Positions 1 through 11,362 of a DNA stretch of 64,000 nt are shown piece after piece. The stretch is from Hofstenia miamia (Eukaryota > Xenacoelomorpha > Acoela). The position numbers and the translations under genes are program-made. Each line of letters starts with the position of its first letter. Position 1 is the stretch's first letter. The DNA is taken from NCBI GenBank assembly GCA_004352715.1, contig SCFE01000042.1, positions 1,837,757 to 1,901,756 of the forward strand, written 5' to 3'. The notes below the pieces were generated by a model. It was not told where the DNA came from. It saw only the letters and a list, made by a program, of their open reading frames with translations, and did not search any database.

Positions 1-584
1 ATATTGAATTAAATACTGACAACAGTGATAATATTAAAGGAATGGAATTTGATACCAAATTTAAAAACACTTATAATTCTGATTTTCAACATTGTCGATA
101 TAAGATAATTGGTACACAAGTATTCTTTAGAGGTATATGCCAAAGGGGTATGCACAACTTGCAAAATCATGCAAATATAATTAAAATTAATCAGGAACTT
201 GCATATAGTTTAGAGTATAATAAATTATTATTTGGACTAGCTACATCTAATGGTGTGATTCAGTGTGATATTTCACATAAGAATGGCCCATTTTGGCTGT
301 TTGCAAGTTACAAAGAACCTATAAAATGGATTAGTTTGCAAATTATTGAAATTAATTTTTTCTATTCTCTTATATAGAAATGAGTAAAAGAGTTCAAATT
401 GTAAGTGAACCAGTTATACTGAAAACAGGTAATATTACCAAAACAGGAGAAAATGAAAAAACTTATGGAGTGCAATCTATGCGTTGTTCTAATGAAACAA
501 GGAAACGTGAATTAACCAATCCAAAAGAAGTTATAAAATATGTATCACATAATTTTAAAATACAAAAAAATTATCCTAATTTAA
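1..584 (+). pseudogene. Unidentified ORF, 5' part, split by R1
   Basis: Two plus-strand reading frames, open from the window start to 377 and then 380-584, encode a hydrophilic protein that I do not recognise. The first ends in a stretch rich in Phe and Ile; the pyrimidine-rich run ending in TATAG at about 357-377 could be a splice acceptor, so the two pieces may be exons of one gene. The second frame is cut at 584 by the LTR of R1. Past the target duplication the same frame continues at 12621 and ends at 12772, so the insertion split an open frame. It could be a host gene, a domesticated gene or another mobile or viral gene; nothing in it decides. Confidence 0.5.
581..584. repeat. Target duplication TTAA of R1, left copy
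   Basis: TTAA directly precedes the LTR at 585 and recurs at 12617-12620 directly after the other LTR. The two copies mark one insertion event. Confidence 0.75.
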
Positions 585-1948
585 TGTAGCATCTGCTACC
601 AAACATTGATGTAGATTAAATGATTCTTTTAAACTATTTTTTCACTTCAACTGTGGGTAGGGATGTACTCATGTTAGCTATTTATTATATATATTTCTGC
701 TATCTTTCCTTAACTGAAACAACTGAATACTATTTAGGGACTCCGCCATCATAGCTCTGCTCTGTGAATGGTTTAACTGTGGCCTCTAGCCGACTCCAAT
801 CTCTGCATCATTTCATTTGTGTTTCCATAGCTGATCTAAGTGGCTTCGAACCTCAGCTCAACAAAGTTCTTATGTGTTCCCTATCCTAACTCAGTGTAGT
901 TCTCAATGCAAATTGTAACTGACTTNNNNNNNNNNNNNNNNNNNNNNNNNNNNNNNNNNNNNNNNNNNNNNNNNNNNNNNNNNNNNNTGGTTTACTTGTG
1001 GCTGATTCTGATCTCTGCATCATTTCATTTGTGTTTCTATAGCTGATCTAGGTGGCTTTCAAACCTCAGCTCAACAAAGTTCTTATGTGTTCCCTATCCT
1101 AACTCACTGTAGTTCTCAATGCAAATTGTAACTGACTTAAACTCAATTTGTACCATGTATTTAATTCACTTTGCAACCTTGCAATGTCACTAGCTGCTTA
1201 ATAAATATTACTTTAGCCATTACTGAAAACTATTGGCTTTAATTAAGTTAATATAATTAAGTTACTTGATAACTTGCAGCTTCCTACCTTACATTTAAAT
1301 AACATAATACATGCTCAGTCAATTTATTGGTCTATTATAGGTCACCCAAGTCTATCACATAAAATATGTATAACCTACATTAGGCTATCCAGCCCTTTTT
1401 TTTACCAATGTTGATTATTGATTACATGTAAATGATTGAATCAATAGCCAGCTAAACAGAGAAAAACTCCTATTTGTGCACCTAACGTAAATGCAGGTTC
1501 ATGGTTTGGATCAAGGACCATCGAGTCGCTCCCAATATGTTTCCAAACCACTAATACTGCATCTACCATTTAGCTTGAGATTGTGTATAAATAACCAACC
1601 CAAAATAAAATCTAAGAATAAGATTTTTGAAGAATTTACTTCAACAAATTCCAAACTGATTTATGCTCTATTTATAGTTAACTTGAAAAGTACCTGCCAT
1701 TTGAAATTCAAATTTAATTCATCTGCCAAAATGGCTGAAAATAATGGAAGCAAATTTCGCCCCTTTGTTTTGTCAAATTCAATGACAAGTACTAATTTGA
1801 TATATTATTACTTGGTTGCATTTTACAAAGATAATTCTGATAATTGAAATTAAATTTTTTTGCTAAATAATCATAATTCAATCTTATTTTCAACTAATCA
1901 TTTGTTCTTCTTTCTTCATTAGCAGCATTTTCTTTGGATTATGCTACA
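585..1948 (-). repeat. R1 3' LTR
   Basis: On the minus strand it begins TGTAGCATAATCC (end at 1948) and finishes ...GATGCTACA (at 585), giving TGTAGCA/TGCTACA inverted ends. It matches 11363-12616 over its whole length. A 62-N gap lies at 926-987. A plus-strand reading frame at 1491-1847 is only the reverse strand of the LTR and is not a gene. Confidence 0.9.
1668..1677 (-). promoter_or_regulatory. LTR TATA box
   Basis: The minus strand reads CTATAAATAG about 275 bp inside the LTR start. The same motif stands at the equivalent place in the other LTRs: 12334-12343 (slightly changed), 13510-13519, 18307-18316, 37024-37033, 53338-53347 and 63710-63719. This conserved position suggests the U3 promoter. 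No start-site data support it. Confidence 0.5.
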
Positions 1949-4900
1949 CGCCCTCCTCAGCTTGCATTATTTTCAGCACTGCAAGCTCTCCATGGACTAA
2001 CTCATCTGCTCTTTTAATTAGTATTTCTGCTTGGGAATCACTCCAGCTTGTTGTTGCGAATTCTGGTTGATTATTCATTTTTAGTACCGCCTCTTTCTCT
2101 GTTGTTACCATGCTATGATATCATAGGAACTTTGCTTCTTTGATATTTTCTGATATCATTGTTATTTCTCTAAGTTCATTTATTTTCTCTGAAAAGATAT
2201 CATAGAATTTTTTGTATAGGTGGATTCCTTTAATTGCAATCATTAACATCATCTGCGCATCTGCTCTACTTGTGTGCACCAATTCCTCTCTTACTGTTGT
2301 GCTTGGGTAAAAGAACATAAACACTTTCCTAAGGCTCTTGTGTTCACCACATCTTTGTAAAAGAAGCTTATGTTTTCTCTCACTTCTTCTTCAGTTATCA
2401 TTGTTGGATTGTTTTTATTCAGTCTCATCATCATTACTATCTCCACCCTCTTTGTGACGTCATAGAAGCGGTATTCTTTATCCTATAGATCCAACCACAC
2501 CACGTCATTTACTCCTGAAAATAGCATGATCGCCTTAGTTGTGTATTTATCAATTTCTTCTCTCAGTTCCTTTATTTGTGTAGGAAAGTCTTGGTGATCT
2601 TTACATTTTTTGGTATCCTCCATCGTGGGAGCACCTTATGGATCAACACTGGTTTTGGTGAGGTGCATATCGGGATTTTTGTTCTTATCTGTTGTTCTAT
2701 TTCTCTGTAATCCTGTGACATTGTCAGTGCTGTTGCCAGCCTGATCGTGGCTGGATAGTTCATTTTGCTTTCCTTTAGTGTCTCCCAAAATATCTGTGTT
2801 AGTAATCTTCTGCTAATTTTCATTTCAATGCTGTCATTTAGTTCTACTTTGGACGTGATGCATTCCACGTCCACTGCTAGTTGATTGTATGGTTTCAGCA
2901 TCTCCTCCAATTCTATCTCTGTGAATGCTTCTGTGAACATCAATTGCATTGATGCTACTGTCTGTTCTTCCTTCTCATACTGGTAGTTTCTTGATCAAAT
3001 TTTTTCTTTTTCCTTTGTTATTTTTATCTTGACTAAGAATCTTTCATCGCCTGTATCAATCCATTCCATCACTTGTTCAGAGTGGAGGCTCCCCATTTCT
3101 CTATGTTTATTCTATCTATTTGTTGTTGTGTTTTTGGTGATAGTATTAGTTGTGTCGACATTAAGAGTTCTTCATCTTCTAACATTTCTTTTTTGAGTTT
3201 TTTTCGTCGTCATTTCGCAAACTTCCACTGGTTCAGTTATTCCTCCCCTTTGCATCATTTCCGCACTCTTAATGATCTTTACAAACGTGCAGTGAGGGCT
3301 CTGTTTTTCATATCTTTTCATATCTGTTTCTAACATTTGCTGAATTTCTTTGTTCTTTATTATAGTTACAATTTCTTTTGTGTCTACAATTTTCAGTTTA
3401 ATGATCTTCCTCATTGTTATCCAAGTTCTGTCTCAACTTGTCTTAATCATGTCTCAGATGTGGCGCCCCACATGTATTTTCTCATGGGTTCATCAAATAC
3501 TGTTATCTCTTCCAGTGCCATACCTGTTCTATTCACCATATCCACTGTTGACATTCTGCCTAATGGGCTTTTGTTAATGATCAAGCTACTTATAAATTTT
3601 TCAACCTCCTGCATCAGTTTCTTGATTTTGTCTGGAGATGTCAACTTCTCAACATGCCCTTTTAATAGCCAATTCTTCATCTGCGTGTTCACTGGCGACA
3701 ATGCTATCTCATAGCTCTTTGCTTTTGCTAGTTTGTGGCACCCTGCTCTGGAAATGGGCAGTCTCAATTCTGGGTCTTGCATTGTAAAGATTGCTAGGAT
3801 CCATGCTGAGGTTCTAAACCTTATTTCTGGGGCATTCTTTCCTTCAAATATAATATTTTTAAAGTCCTTCGTCGAGTTTAAATCATATGCCCTGTTGATC
3901 TCTGACAGTGCCACATTGACCATTTTATGGTATTTCTTTGATGGAGCCTCAATGTGTATCTCTGGCCACTTTTCTTCTGTTTTCTTCTGTAACTTCATCT
4001 CATTCCATATTTCTTGTATTCTTTTTTGTGTTCTTGCCTTTGCGTGAGGCTACACTTGATAAATAGTGTGTTTGCCTTTTCCATGCCCTCTGCATGCGTT
4101 GTCATCTCTATCATTTTCACCTGTTTAAATAAATCAATGGAAGTACATGGATCCACCATTAATCTACAATAGGCTACCCAATAGTCAATCTGTAGGTCTA
4201 AATGAATTAATTCCGCGATTCTTGCTTCTGTTGTTATCTTCTCCCATAAGAACACATTCTCTACCTGTATCTCTAGTTCTCTAAGAAATGGTGGTAACTC
4301 CTTAACTGTTGTTCTTCTGATGATGACCACTCTTATGCCCTGTACTCTTGCCATTCTCAGAGTTCGTTCTAGCTGCTTTTCCAGATTTTTGTTATATTCT
4401 TTTTCCTTTAAGATGTGAATAATCGTGAGATTATCTTTGTCAATGTTGATTTCTGGTATTTTCGCAATTTGGTCTATATAGGCCATGATCGCTTGGGCTG
4501 TTTCCAATGTGAAATTGTCATCAAAGTTGACGTGAACCATGCTGTGCATATATGGCTGTTCCATCGTCTTCTCTAGTTCTCATTGGTAACTTATAATTGT
4601 ATTGACCATCAGTCTTTTCTGCATGTTGAGTACTATTGGTAGATTACTGCCCTCTGTCTTTGCTATTTTTCGTATGTGGCTCTTAGTTTCCGGAGACAGT
4701 TTTTGATATGCATTAGTTCTCATTTTTGTCATTCCCATGAAATATGGGTGCAGGGTTTCACCATCTATTTTTGACATACTTTTCTCTCTATCTTTTGGAC
4801 ACACTGTTCTCTCAGATGTGCTATCAGAGGGGGCGTGTAGCTGTGTAATCTGTAATAGTCGACTGGTGCTCAGCTCACCATCAAGTGAGTCCATGCTGAT

Positions 4901-4972
4901 CATTTCAACTGAGCTGCCCTTGAGTTGGCTCACAGTTGGCACTTTCAGCAATTGACCAGCTGTGGGTTCCAT
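1944..4972 (-). pseudogene. R1 ORF3 (third ORF in env position), broken
   Basis: About 1000 codons of degraded coding between integrase and the 3' LTR. From the N terminus: an Asp/Ser-rich stretch with a VSQLKG motif, a conserved block (HPYF, LSPETK), an alpha/beta-looking domain (about 4564-3995), a second helical domain ending in PMRKYMWGATS (3998-3447), a Lys/Glu-rich connector (3414-3172), then a C-terminal module. The module holds AVDVEC (about 2860-2880), FSGVNDVVW (about 2495-2525) and HTSRADAQMTLMI (about 2240-2280). These fit motifs I, II and III of a DEDDh exonuclease. No signal peptide or membrane anchor is evident, so it does not look like an envelope protein. Frames are broken by several indels and stops. 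It ends AEEGV with the stop in the LTR. Confidence 0.7.
1949..1961 (-). promoter_or_regulatory. Polypurine tract of R1 inside the ORF3 end
   Basis: The minus strand reads GCTGAGGAGGGCG directly before the 3' LTR, which is where the plus-strand primer of a retrotransposon lies. The same bases encode the last residues of ORF3 (AEEG), and the next codons GTG-TAG cross into the LTR. The tract is conserved at 18597-18609 (R3) and 53629-53641 (R7) and begins at 63995 (R9). Confidence 0.65.
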
Positions 4973-5350
4973 TAATACGTCAGCCTTGAATCACTTTTGT
5001 ATATGCACAATTCTTTGCCCACTCTTATCTTCCTCTGCTTGAACTCCAATGGTCACACAGCCCTTGAATCAGCAGGGTGGACTGGAGGGAAGGTTATGCT
5101 GCTTTTCACCAGTTCTCTGCATGCCCTCGAATTGGCGGTGCAGATCTCTGGGATATTCACTGGTTCTCTGCTTGCTTCAAATCAGTGGTGCAGATCTCCA
5201 GTGGGAGAGGCATTGTGTCTTTTGGTCTCCCTGCCCTCAAGTCAGCCTTGGGGACTACTAGGACGCCTTCTCACTCTGCGCCTCTGATTAGTTGTGGGTT
5301 GGTTCTTGTCCCTTCTGTCTTCTGTTGGACGTCTGGTTTGAGACTGTCTT
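4900..5350 (-). repeat. R1 basic linker with degenerate QLKG repeats
   Basis: Minus-strand translation in the ORF3 frame gives Arg-rich blocks (RRRVRRRPSSPQG) followed by degenerate copies of a [QR][LF]KG/LEG motif, some beginning with TGA where other copies have CAA. At DNA level short units of the type cccttgaatcagc or ccctcaagtcagc recur along 5050-5280. The same array lies between integrase and ORF3 in R3, R5 and R7. Confidence 0.6.
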
Positions 5351-6760
5351 AGTATTCTTCTCCGTGGGTTTGATGTTGTAATCTCCTCGCATCTTCAGGT
5401 TTGGCACACTCTTTTTCGATTTTCCTAAATTCATACAATAAGTTTACATCCCATATTTCAGGGTCATATATATATTTATCTCTTGCTGCACGTCTTGGCA
5501 GCACTCTTCTCTGTATATCCTCATTGCTGATATTTGCTTTGAACTCTTTGCCAAAGCCTTCCTCCTGCAGACTATCTAAGTCATTCATATCATATATAAC
5601 CTCATTATCATTAATCCGACATATTTTAAACTCAGCATTTTCATTTAATATTGATTCTTCAATATCTGCCATTGCCCATTTCAAGTTTTGAAAGTGCAAT
5701 AATTGGTCATTATTTAACATGTACTTGTTTTTTGGTAATACTTGCGTTAGCTTATATGGACCTGACCATACCATTTTTAATTTTCAGACCTGGTTTGTAT
5801 CAGTTAATTTCATGGATGTGAATGTGTAAACTGTGTCACCTAGTTTGTGCGTGTGACTGTAAATTTTTTTATTGTAGTTACGCTGTTGTCTCATGGCTGA
5901 TTTCTTTGTGTTGTGGCACATTGTCTCATGTATTGCTGTTATCTGATTCCTTAGTTGATCCACATATTGGCTGTCTAACTTTCCACTATAGGCAAAGTAC
6001 TGCATTGATAATGGCTTCACCACCTCTCTTCCAAACATGGCTTTGAATGGTGTTATTCCAGTTGTCAAATGTATGGACATATTATAGAAATACTTGATCA
6101 TTTCAATTACCTCCCTCCATTTACAGCCTCCTACTCTTGAGGTTGTGACTCTGATCAATTTTATCAAAGTCCTATTCAGTCTCTCCACTACCCCATTTGC
6201 TTGTGGGTGATATGCTGTTGTGCTTTCACTTATGACTTCCAGTAGGCGTGCCATTTCCTGGAACAAGTTGCTCTCAAATTGTGGCCCCTTATTCACGATT
6301 ATTGTCTCCATTGGCCTGAACTTCAGGATCCATTCTTTCATTACTATATCAGCAGTTGTTTCAGCCGTCATGTTCCTCATCAGGACTAGCTTCACATATT
6401 TGGTGAAGTTGTCCACCATCACCAAGAGGTACTGGTAGCCCTCCTCATCTTTCAACAACATTTCCAAATCTATATGTACAATCTCATTTGGTTTTGTCGC
6501 TATGATCTTTTCTAGCAGTGCCCTCTGTGTCAGAAAATGTTGTTTGTTGTGCAGGAGACAATCCGTACATTCGTTGATGATTTCTTATGTGACCTTTTGT
6601 ATTGCTGTCATGAAAAATCTTGTGTTAAAAAGTGCTTTCCGTCTGTGTGATGCCCAAATGGTCCTTTTTGTGGATTTTCCTCACTAGTTCACATTTGAAG
6701 TATTCCTGTATTGCAATTCTATTGGTTTGTCCTTCCAAGTATCAGAGTCTCTTCTTATTC
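5349..6760 (-). pseudogene. R1 integrase
   Basis: Integrase of a Ty3/Gypsy pol. The core at 6467-5784 shows VDNFTKY after the first catalytic Asp region, then VNKGPQFES where the second catalytic Asp should stand (D to N), and YHPQANGVVERLNRTL carrying the Glu. The C-terminal domain (5774-5349) has the usual SGPYKLTQ block of Gypsy integrases and a conserved PEIWDVNLLYEFRK stretch before the frame closes. The zinc-binding N terminus (about 6520-6720) is damaged. It would insert the cDNA into the host DNA; this copy cannot. Confidence 0.85.
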
Positions 6761-8560
6761 ATTTTCCATTTGTACCTCTCATAGTAACTCACAGTTAACT
6801 TTGATAGTTTCACACTTGGTTCTTGTAGTTTTCTTATGATTTTGCTTAATATCACGTCATCCTTCTATTTCTCTACAATTTCAAATCCTGAAATTTCCTC
6901 TTTTATCGTGATTGGTAGCACTGCTTGTCCCTTCTTGTGTAGTAGAAATTGAAATTGTTTTTTCTCTCTGTCTTCCTTAGTCGCGTCTCTCTGATACTCA
7001 GGAAGCGCCATCCAAAAATCAGAAATTGGTTGCAGTGTTCCTCTTCAGTGTTGAATTGTGAAAGTAAATTCATTTAGGTACACAATCCATCTCGAGACTA
7101 TTCCTGATTTATCACCTGAGAACTTGTTGAGCTATGCCAATCTGCTGTTATCAGTGCAAACTCTAAATTGTCGTCCTATCAGGAAGTGTCTAAAGTTTTT
7201 TATGCTCTCAATCAATGCCAACATTTCCAATTTTGCTGACCCATATTTCTCTTTGCTTGGTTTCAACTTGCGACTAAAGAATTGTATGGGTACTTCCTAT
7301 CCATCTTGTATTTGTCCCAGTGTTGCTCCAATCACTACCTTGCTAGCATCACAGTCCAGTATAAATGTTTTGTTGTAGTTAGGCGTAATTAGTGATGACA
7401 ATTTTGCTAACTCCTCTTTTATCTTATCAAGCTCCTCCTGCTCCTGCCATGTCCATATGAATGGCACCAATTTTCTCATCAGCCACGTCATCTTGGCGGT
7501 TTTTCCCGTGATGTTGGGGATAAATGTGCTGTAATAATTGAAGAAGCCCATTATCTTCTGGATGTCCTTCTTGTTGTTCGGCTTCTCTATTCTCCTGTTC
7601 ATATCTCTTGCATTGTCTTTCATGCATATTCACCCTTTTTCAATGACTCATCCTAAGAATATGATTTTTTCCTTTAGGATGTCGCACTTGTTTCCATTGA
7701 TTCTTAGGCCAGCTTTTTAAAGGATTGATAATGTTAATTCCAATTTCTGCAGGTGTTCCTTGATTGTGTTGCTCGTCATGATGATGTTGTCAATATATGC
7801 ATTCACTCCATCCTCCATCTTGTGTTTTTTATTTTTCAGCACTTTCATTATGTATCTTTAAAATGTTGTGGGTGCATTGCAAAGACCAAACTCCATGTAT
7901 ATCCATTTTTATAGGCTGTAGGGAGTTATTAACGCCATTTTCTCTATGTTTTCCTCTTCCATTCTCACATGCCAATATGCTTTGCATAAGTCTATTGAGG
8001 TGAAGTACTTGTGTTTGCTCACTTTGTATAGCATGTCCTTTATCCTTGGCAGCTGGTATGAATCTTTTTCTGTTACCTCATTCAATTTCTGGAAGTCTAT
8101 GCATAACCTGTGTTTGTTTCCCTGTTTCACAAATACTGTAGGTGCGACGTATGGGCTTTCATTGGGTCGTATTATTTTGTTATTGATCAATTCAGTGAGT
8201 ATCCTGTTGTATTTGTCCTTCATCTGTTCCGGCAATCGCCTTACTGGTAGTTTTATTGGTTTGTTTGTTGTTGTAATGATCTTGTGTGTTTCGCCAATTG
8301 CTTGTCCCACACTATGCATCATCTATGTTTGTCTCCTTGCTTCATGAACACTGTTGGTTCCACATAGGGACTTTCACTGGGTTGGATTATTTTGTTGTCA
8401 ATTAATTTGTTGAGTATTCTATTATATTCCTCCTTCATCTGCTCTGGTACTCCTCTCACTGGCAGCTATATTGGCTTGCTTGTTGTTGTGATGATTTTGT
8501 GTGTTTTGCCTATTGCTTGGCCCATGTTCATTTCTCCATAGTTAAATATTTTTTGTGTGT
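6761..8560 (-). pseudogene. R1 reverse transcriptase and RNase H
   Basis: RT and RNase H in several broken frames. Visible landmarks are VRRLPEQMKDKYNRIL, SPYVAPTVFVKQ, KLNEVTEKDSYQLPRI and TSIDLCKAYW in 8322-7909, the palm motif YIDN near 7790 (YIDD in the intact relatives), IMGFFNYYSTFIPNI in 7623-7297, and the RNase H part with ILDCDASK near 7360 and further left to 6770. The RT start is present twice (see 8115-8545). Confidence 0.85.
8115..8545 (-). repeat. Diverged duplication of RT N terminus in R1
   Basis: The segment covering GQAIG...KPIKLPVRR...ESPYVAPTVF occurs at about 8313-8115 and again at about 8540-8325. The two copies differ at many positions (for instance RRLPEQ against RGVPEQ, AAPTVF-type against EPTVF), so they look like two related elements joined by recombination and not a fresh tandem duplication. 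Confidence 0.65.
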
Positions 8561-8827
8561 TTCTCTAGCACCTCTTGAAGTTGTTGCAATTGTGCTGTGC
8601 TCAGGTGTTGGTATTCCTCTTTAGCCAATTTGGGTATTTTTTTACTGATTTTCTTCTTTGGCTTTCGTCCCTCTGCCCTCAGGTTGCCAGTGGGGAATAC
8701 TTGCTACATCAATGGTTTTCGTCCACTCACCCTCAAGTCAGCAGTGTGGAGTACCTTCTGTTTTCATTTGTAAGTCCTCGAGTCAAACATACAAACTACT
8801 CTGCTCATCAATGTCTTCCATTGCTCT

Positions 8828-9510
8828 TCAAATAACTTTGATACTAGATCTGACATACTGTCTGAATATTCGTACATTTGTTTTCTTCATGTTGATGTTC
8901 TGATTCATTTTGTTAAGTATTGGTACTTTTCCTCTGCCGTTTTTTATCGCACATACACTTGACAGCATCGACACTCTCTTTGAATTAATTCCTTTGTTGT
9001 TGTAAATCATTATATCTGCTGTTATCATATCTTCTGTTTTCACTCCCTGCATGCTCCATTGATTTGGTTGCAATTTTATATCTTCTTCCAACTGGAAGAC
9101 TATCATTGACCGCTTTCCTTCTTGTTCTTTGATTTTGATTTCCTCTTCCCATACTTTGGTCATTCTGTCAGCATAATTTATTACACATCCATTTTTTGTC
9201 AGGAAATCGTCACCTAACATCACCTCATATGGCAGTAAATTGTTGTGGGTATCTATTACCACAAGTGTTTGCTCAAAGGTTGTGTTTGCTATTCTAATCT
9301 GTACTGCCTCAATCTTGCCTTTCATATCTATGTACTCTCCAGATGCATTAATTCGTCTTTTGTCTCATTTAAATCCCAATTTTGTAATGCACTCATCCAT
9401 TGATGTCATTGCTCCCATATCAATCATTGCTTTTGTTAAAATCCCATTTATTGTTATTGTTATTGTATTAATGTTATCCAAATTCGTCATAATCATTATT
9501 GGTGCTTGGT
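8828..9510 (-). pseudogene. R1 protease and linker
   Basis: Aspartic protease region at the pol N terminus. Near 9405-9425 the minus strand reads IDMGAMTS, where relatives have IDTGA (22558-22566), so the active-site Thr is changed to Met. LPYEVMLGDDFL follows in 9325-8828, matching the second conserved part of retropepsins (ILGxDFL). The C-terminal part leads into the PR-RT linker at 8560-8800, which holds further degenerate QLKG-like motifs. In pol frame, -1 relative to gag. Confidence 0.75.
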
Positions 9511-9531
9511 TTTTTTGAGTCTGCACTCTGA

Positions 9532-11143
9532 CTAGTTTTCTGATTCTTCCTCTGTTTGGGGATACTCTACTAATTCTGATTCAGATTCGATTACATCCTT
9601 GTTGTTGTAATACACTTCTTCCTCTCTGATCATGTTTATTTGTTTTCTGCACTCATCCTTCCTGTGCCCCTTTTGTCCACAAGCATAGCATTTTATGTCC
9701 TTTTCTCTTACCTTTTTGGATTTCCCATCCTTGTTTTTTGTGTTGATGAATTTTTCAGTTTTTTTCATTAGCTTTTCTTTATTCAATATTGCTTTTTCGT
9801 AGATGCGAACATTGTTTTCTGTATATCTACGGCTTTCCTGATCATATTTTCTAGTTTGTCATCTATGTTGCATTTGATTTCAAATTGTGTACAGATGTTC
9901 TCTGGCATACCTTTGCAAATATGAGAGAAAAGGTCGAACTTGGAATATGTGCTTTCTCTTGAACTGAGTGTCAGTAATCATTCTATTTGTTGGATATAAT
10001 TTCAGATGTCATTGGCTTTTCTCATTTTTGTAGAATTTAGTATGATTTGATATTGGTTTATGAAGCTTTCATGTTTGTAGTAGTCTACGAAGTCTCTGAT
10101 CAATAGTTTGTAGTTTTGTTTTGTGTCAACATCAAGGAGTAAGTAGTGTTGAGAAGCTGCCCCTGTTAAGTATAGTGGGAACCTTGCAGCTGCTGGCGTT
10201 TGGTTCACTTTCCTCTCTGCCATCGTAATCTCAAACATTTGCAGCCATTCCAAAAATGTCAGGTTGTAACTGTCCACTTTCCCATTAAATTTAGGCAGAG
10301 TTGCCTTACATGGTATTGTATCATTGTGGCTATTTTCTGGCAGCATTGAGTTCTTGTTCATTGGTTTCTTTTGTCTAGTTGTTTGTTCGCTACTGTGAGT
10401 TGACTTTTCACTTCTCTTTTTATCTTTTTGATAATTTTCCTTTTCTCTTCTTCCTCCTCTTCCTCCATTTCTCTGAAGTGTTTTTTAAAATTTGTGGGTG
10501 ATGCTCATAAGCTCCTTTCCTCTCCTTGTTATATTGTTCTTTCATATTTTGCTGTCACTTTTAAATTTTCTCTTTCATTCTCGCGTATTTTTTTCAGTTT
10601 CCATCTCAGATCCTCTATCTCTTTCTTCTGATTTTCGTGATCTTCATCTTTGTCCAACTCTGTTGATCTGAGTATATCTTTGAGTTGTTTGCTCTCCTGA
10701 CCCTGGATGTTGTTGGCAAGGATTAATTGCCTATTCACATCTTCCAACTGTTGGCATATCTTCTCCCATTTCTGGTTCTGTTCTTGAAAAGCTTTGTTTG
10801 ACTGTGCCAGCTGGTTTGTTAATGCCTTGATATCTCTCTGGAAATTATCACTTTGATTATCCAAATGGTTGTCCATTTCAATCTTTAGTTTGCTTAGTGC
10901 ATTCTCATTCTCTTGTTCCAGTGTTGACATCCTATCTATTAATTGTTGTATCTTGGCTCTCAGTATCATTTCCATTTCATTTGTTTGACATAAGATGTTT
11001 AGAACTTCATTGGATCCTGTTTCTGGGGACATGTGTAGGGTTTCCAGCTCTATGGGGGCTACATCTGTCTCTGAATGTGCTCTTTCTTGGGGTGGGGGTT
11101 GTTCTATTTGGGCCTTTCTTGGAGGTTCCTTTGTGTTTGGCAT
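9532..11143 (-). pseudogene. R1 gag
   Basis: Structural protein of the particle. The N-terminal about 200 residues (11143-10529, start MPNTKEPPRKAQ) form a long Gln/Glu/Lys-rich coiled coil. A capsid-like section (10361-10002) contains ATLPKFNGKVDSYNLTFLEW and YYKHESF, and the nucleocapsid end (9786-9532) carries the CCHC knuckle CYACGQKGHRKDEC. The three parts lie in different frames because of indels. The frame ends EEESEN-stop at 9532, and pol opens in the -1 frame there. Confidence 0.8.
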
Positions 11144-11346
11144 CTTTCATTACAAGTAGTAGTGGCTGGTAGTTCAGTGCGACTCATTGCAGTTCCCCTG
11201 CTCTACATTAGTTTGACTCCTTGCTGGCTGTGTATTGCATTTGCTTCCTTGCATGGCTTCTGCTATTCAGTTGATCTTGTTGTCTCTTGACTTTAAGTTC
11301 GTAGTTTGGATGTTGAACTGTTTGTTTTTCTTCTTCTTGTTCTTTA

Positions 11347-11362
11347 GCTGTCATGGTCGCCA
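11347..11362 (-). promoter_or_regulatory. R1 primer binding site, tRNA-Arg-like
   Basis: Directly inside the 5' LTR the minus strand reads TGGCGACCATGACAGC. TGG pairs with the tRNA CCA end, and CGACC-TGACAG is complementary to the 3' end of the animal tRNA-Arg group whose acceptor stem starts GACC. R3 has the same site with one difference (32762-32777). The tRNA identity is from general knowledge and was not searched. Confidence 0.6.

Noticed and set aside
1491-1847. Plus-strand ORF in the R1 LTR, partly conserved at 12157-12372
   Set aside because: It is the antisense of the LTR, its conservation follows from LTR identity, and it is frameshifted between copies.
3337-3714. Hydrophobic plus-strand ORFs opposite ORF3 and pol (also at 38467, 43535, 55977, 61028)
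   Set aside because: They are complementary to conserved minus-strand coding; the Phe/Ser/Leu-rich composition is what antisense of Lys/Glu-rich AT-rich genes produces.
1944-4972. ORF3 as a retroviral envelope gene
   Set aside because: It has the right position, but no signal peptide, transmembrane helix, furin-type site or fusion-peptide-like stretch is visible in any copy. The motifs fit a soluble, nuclease-like protein better.
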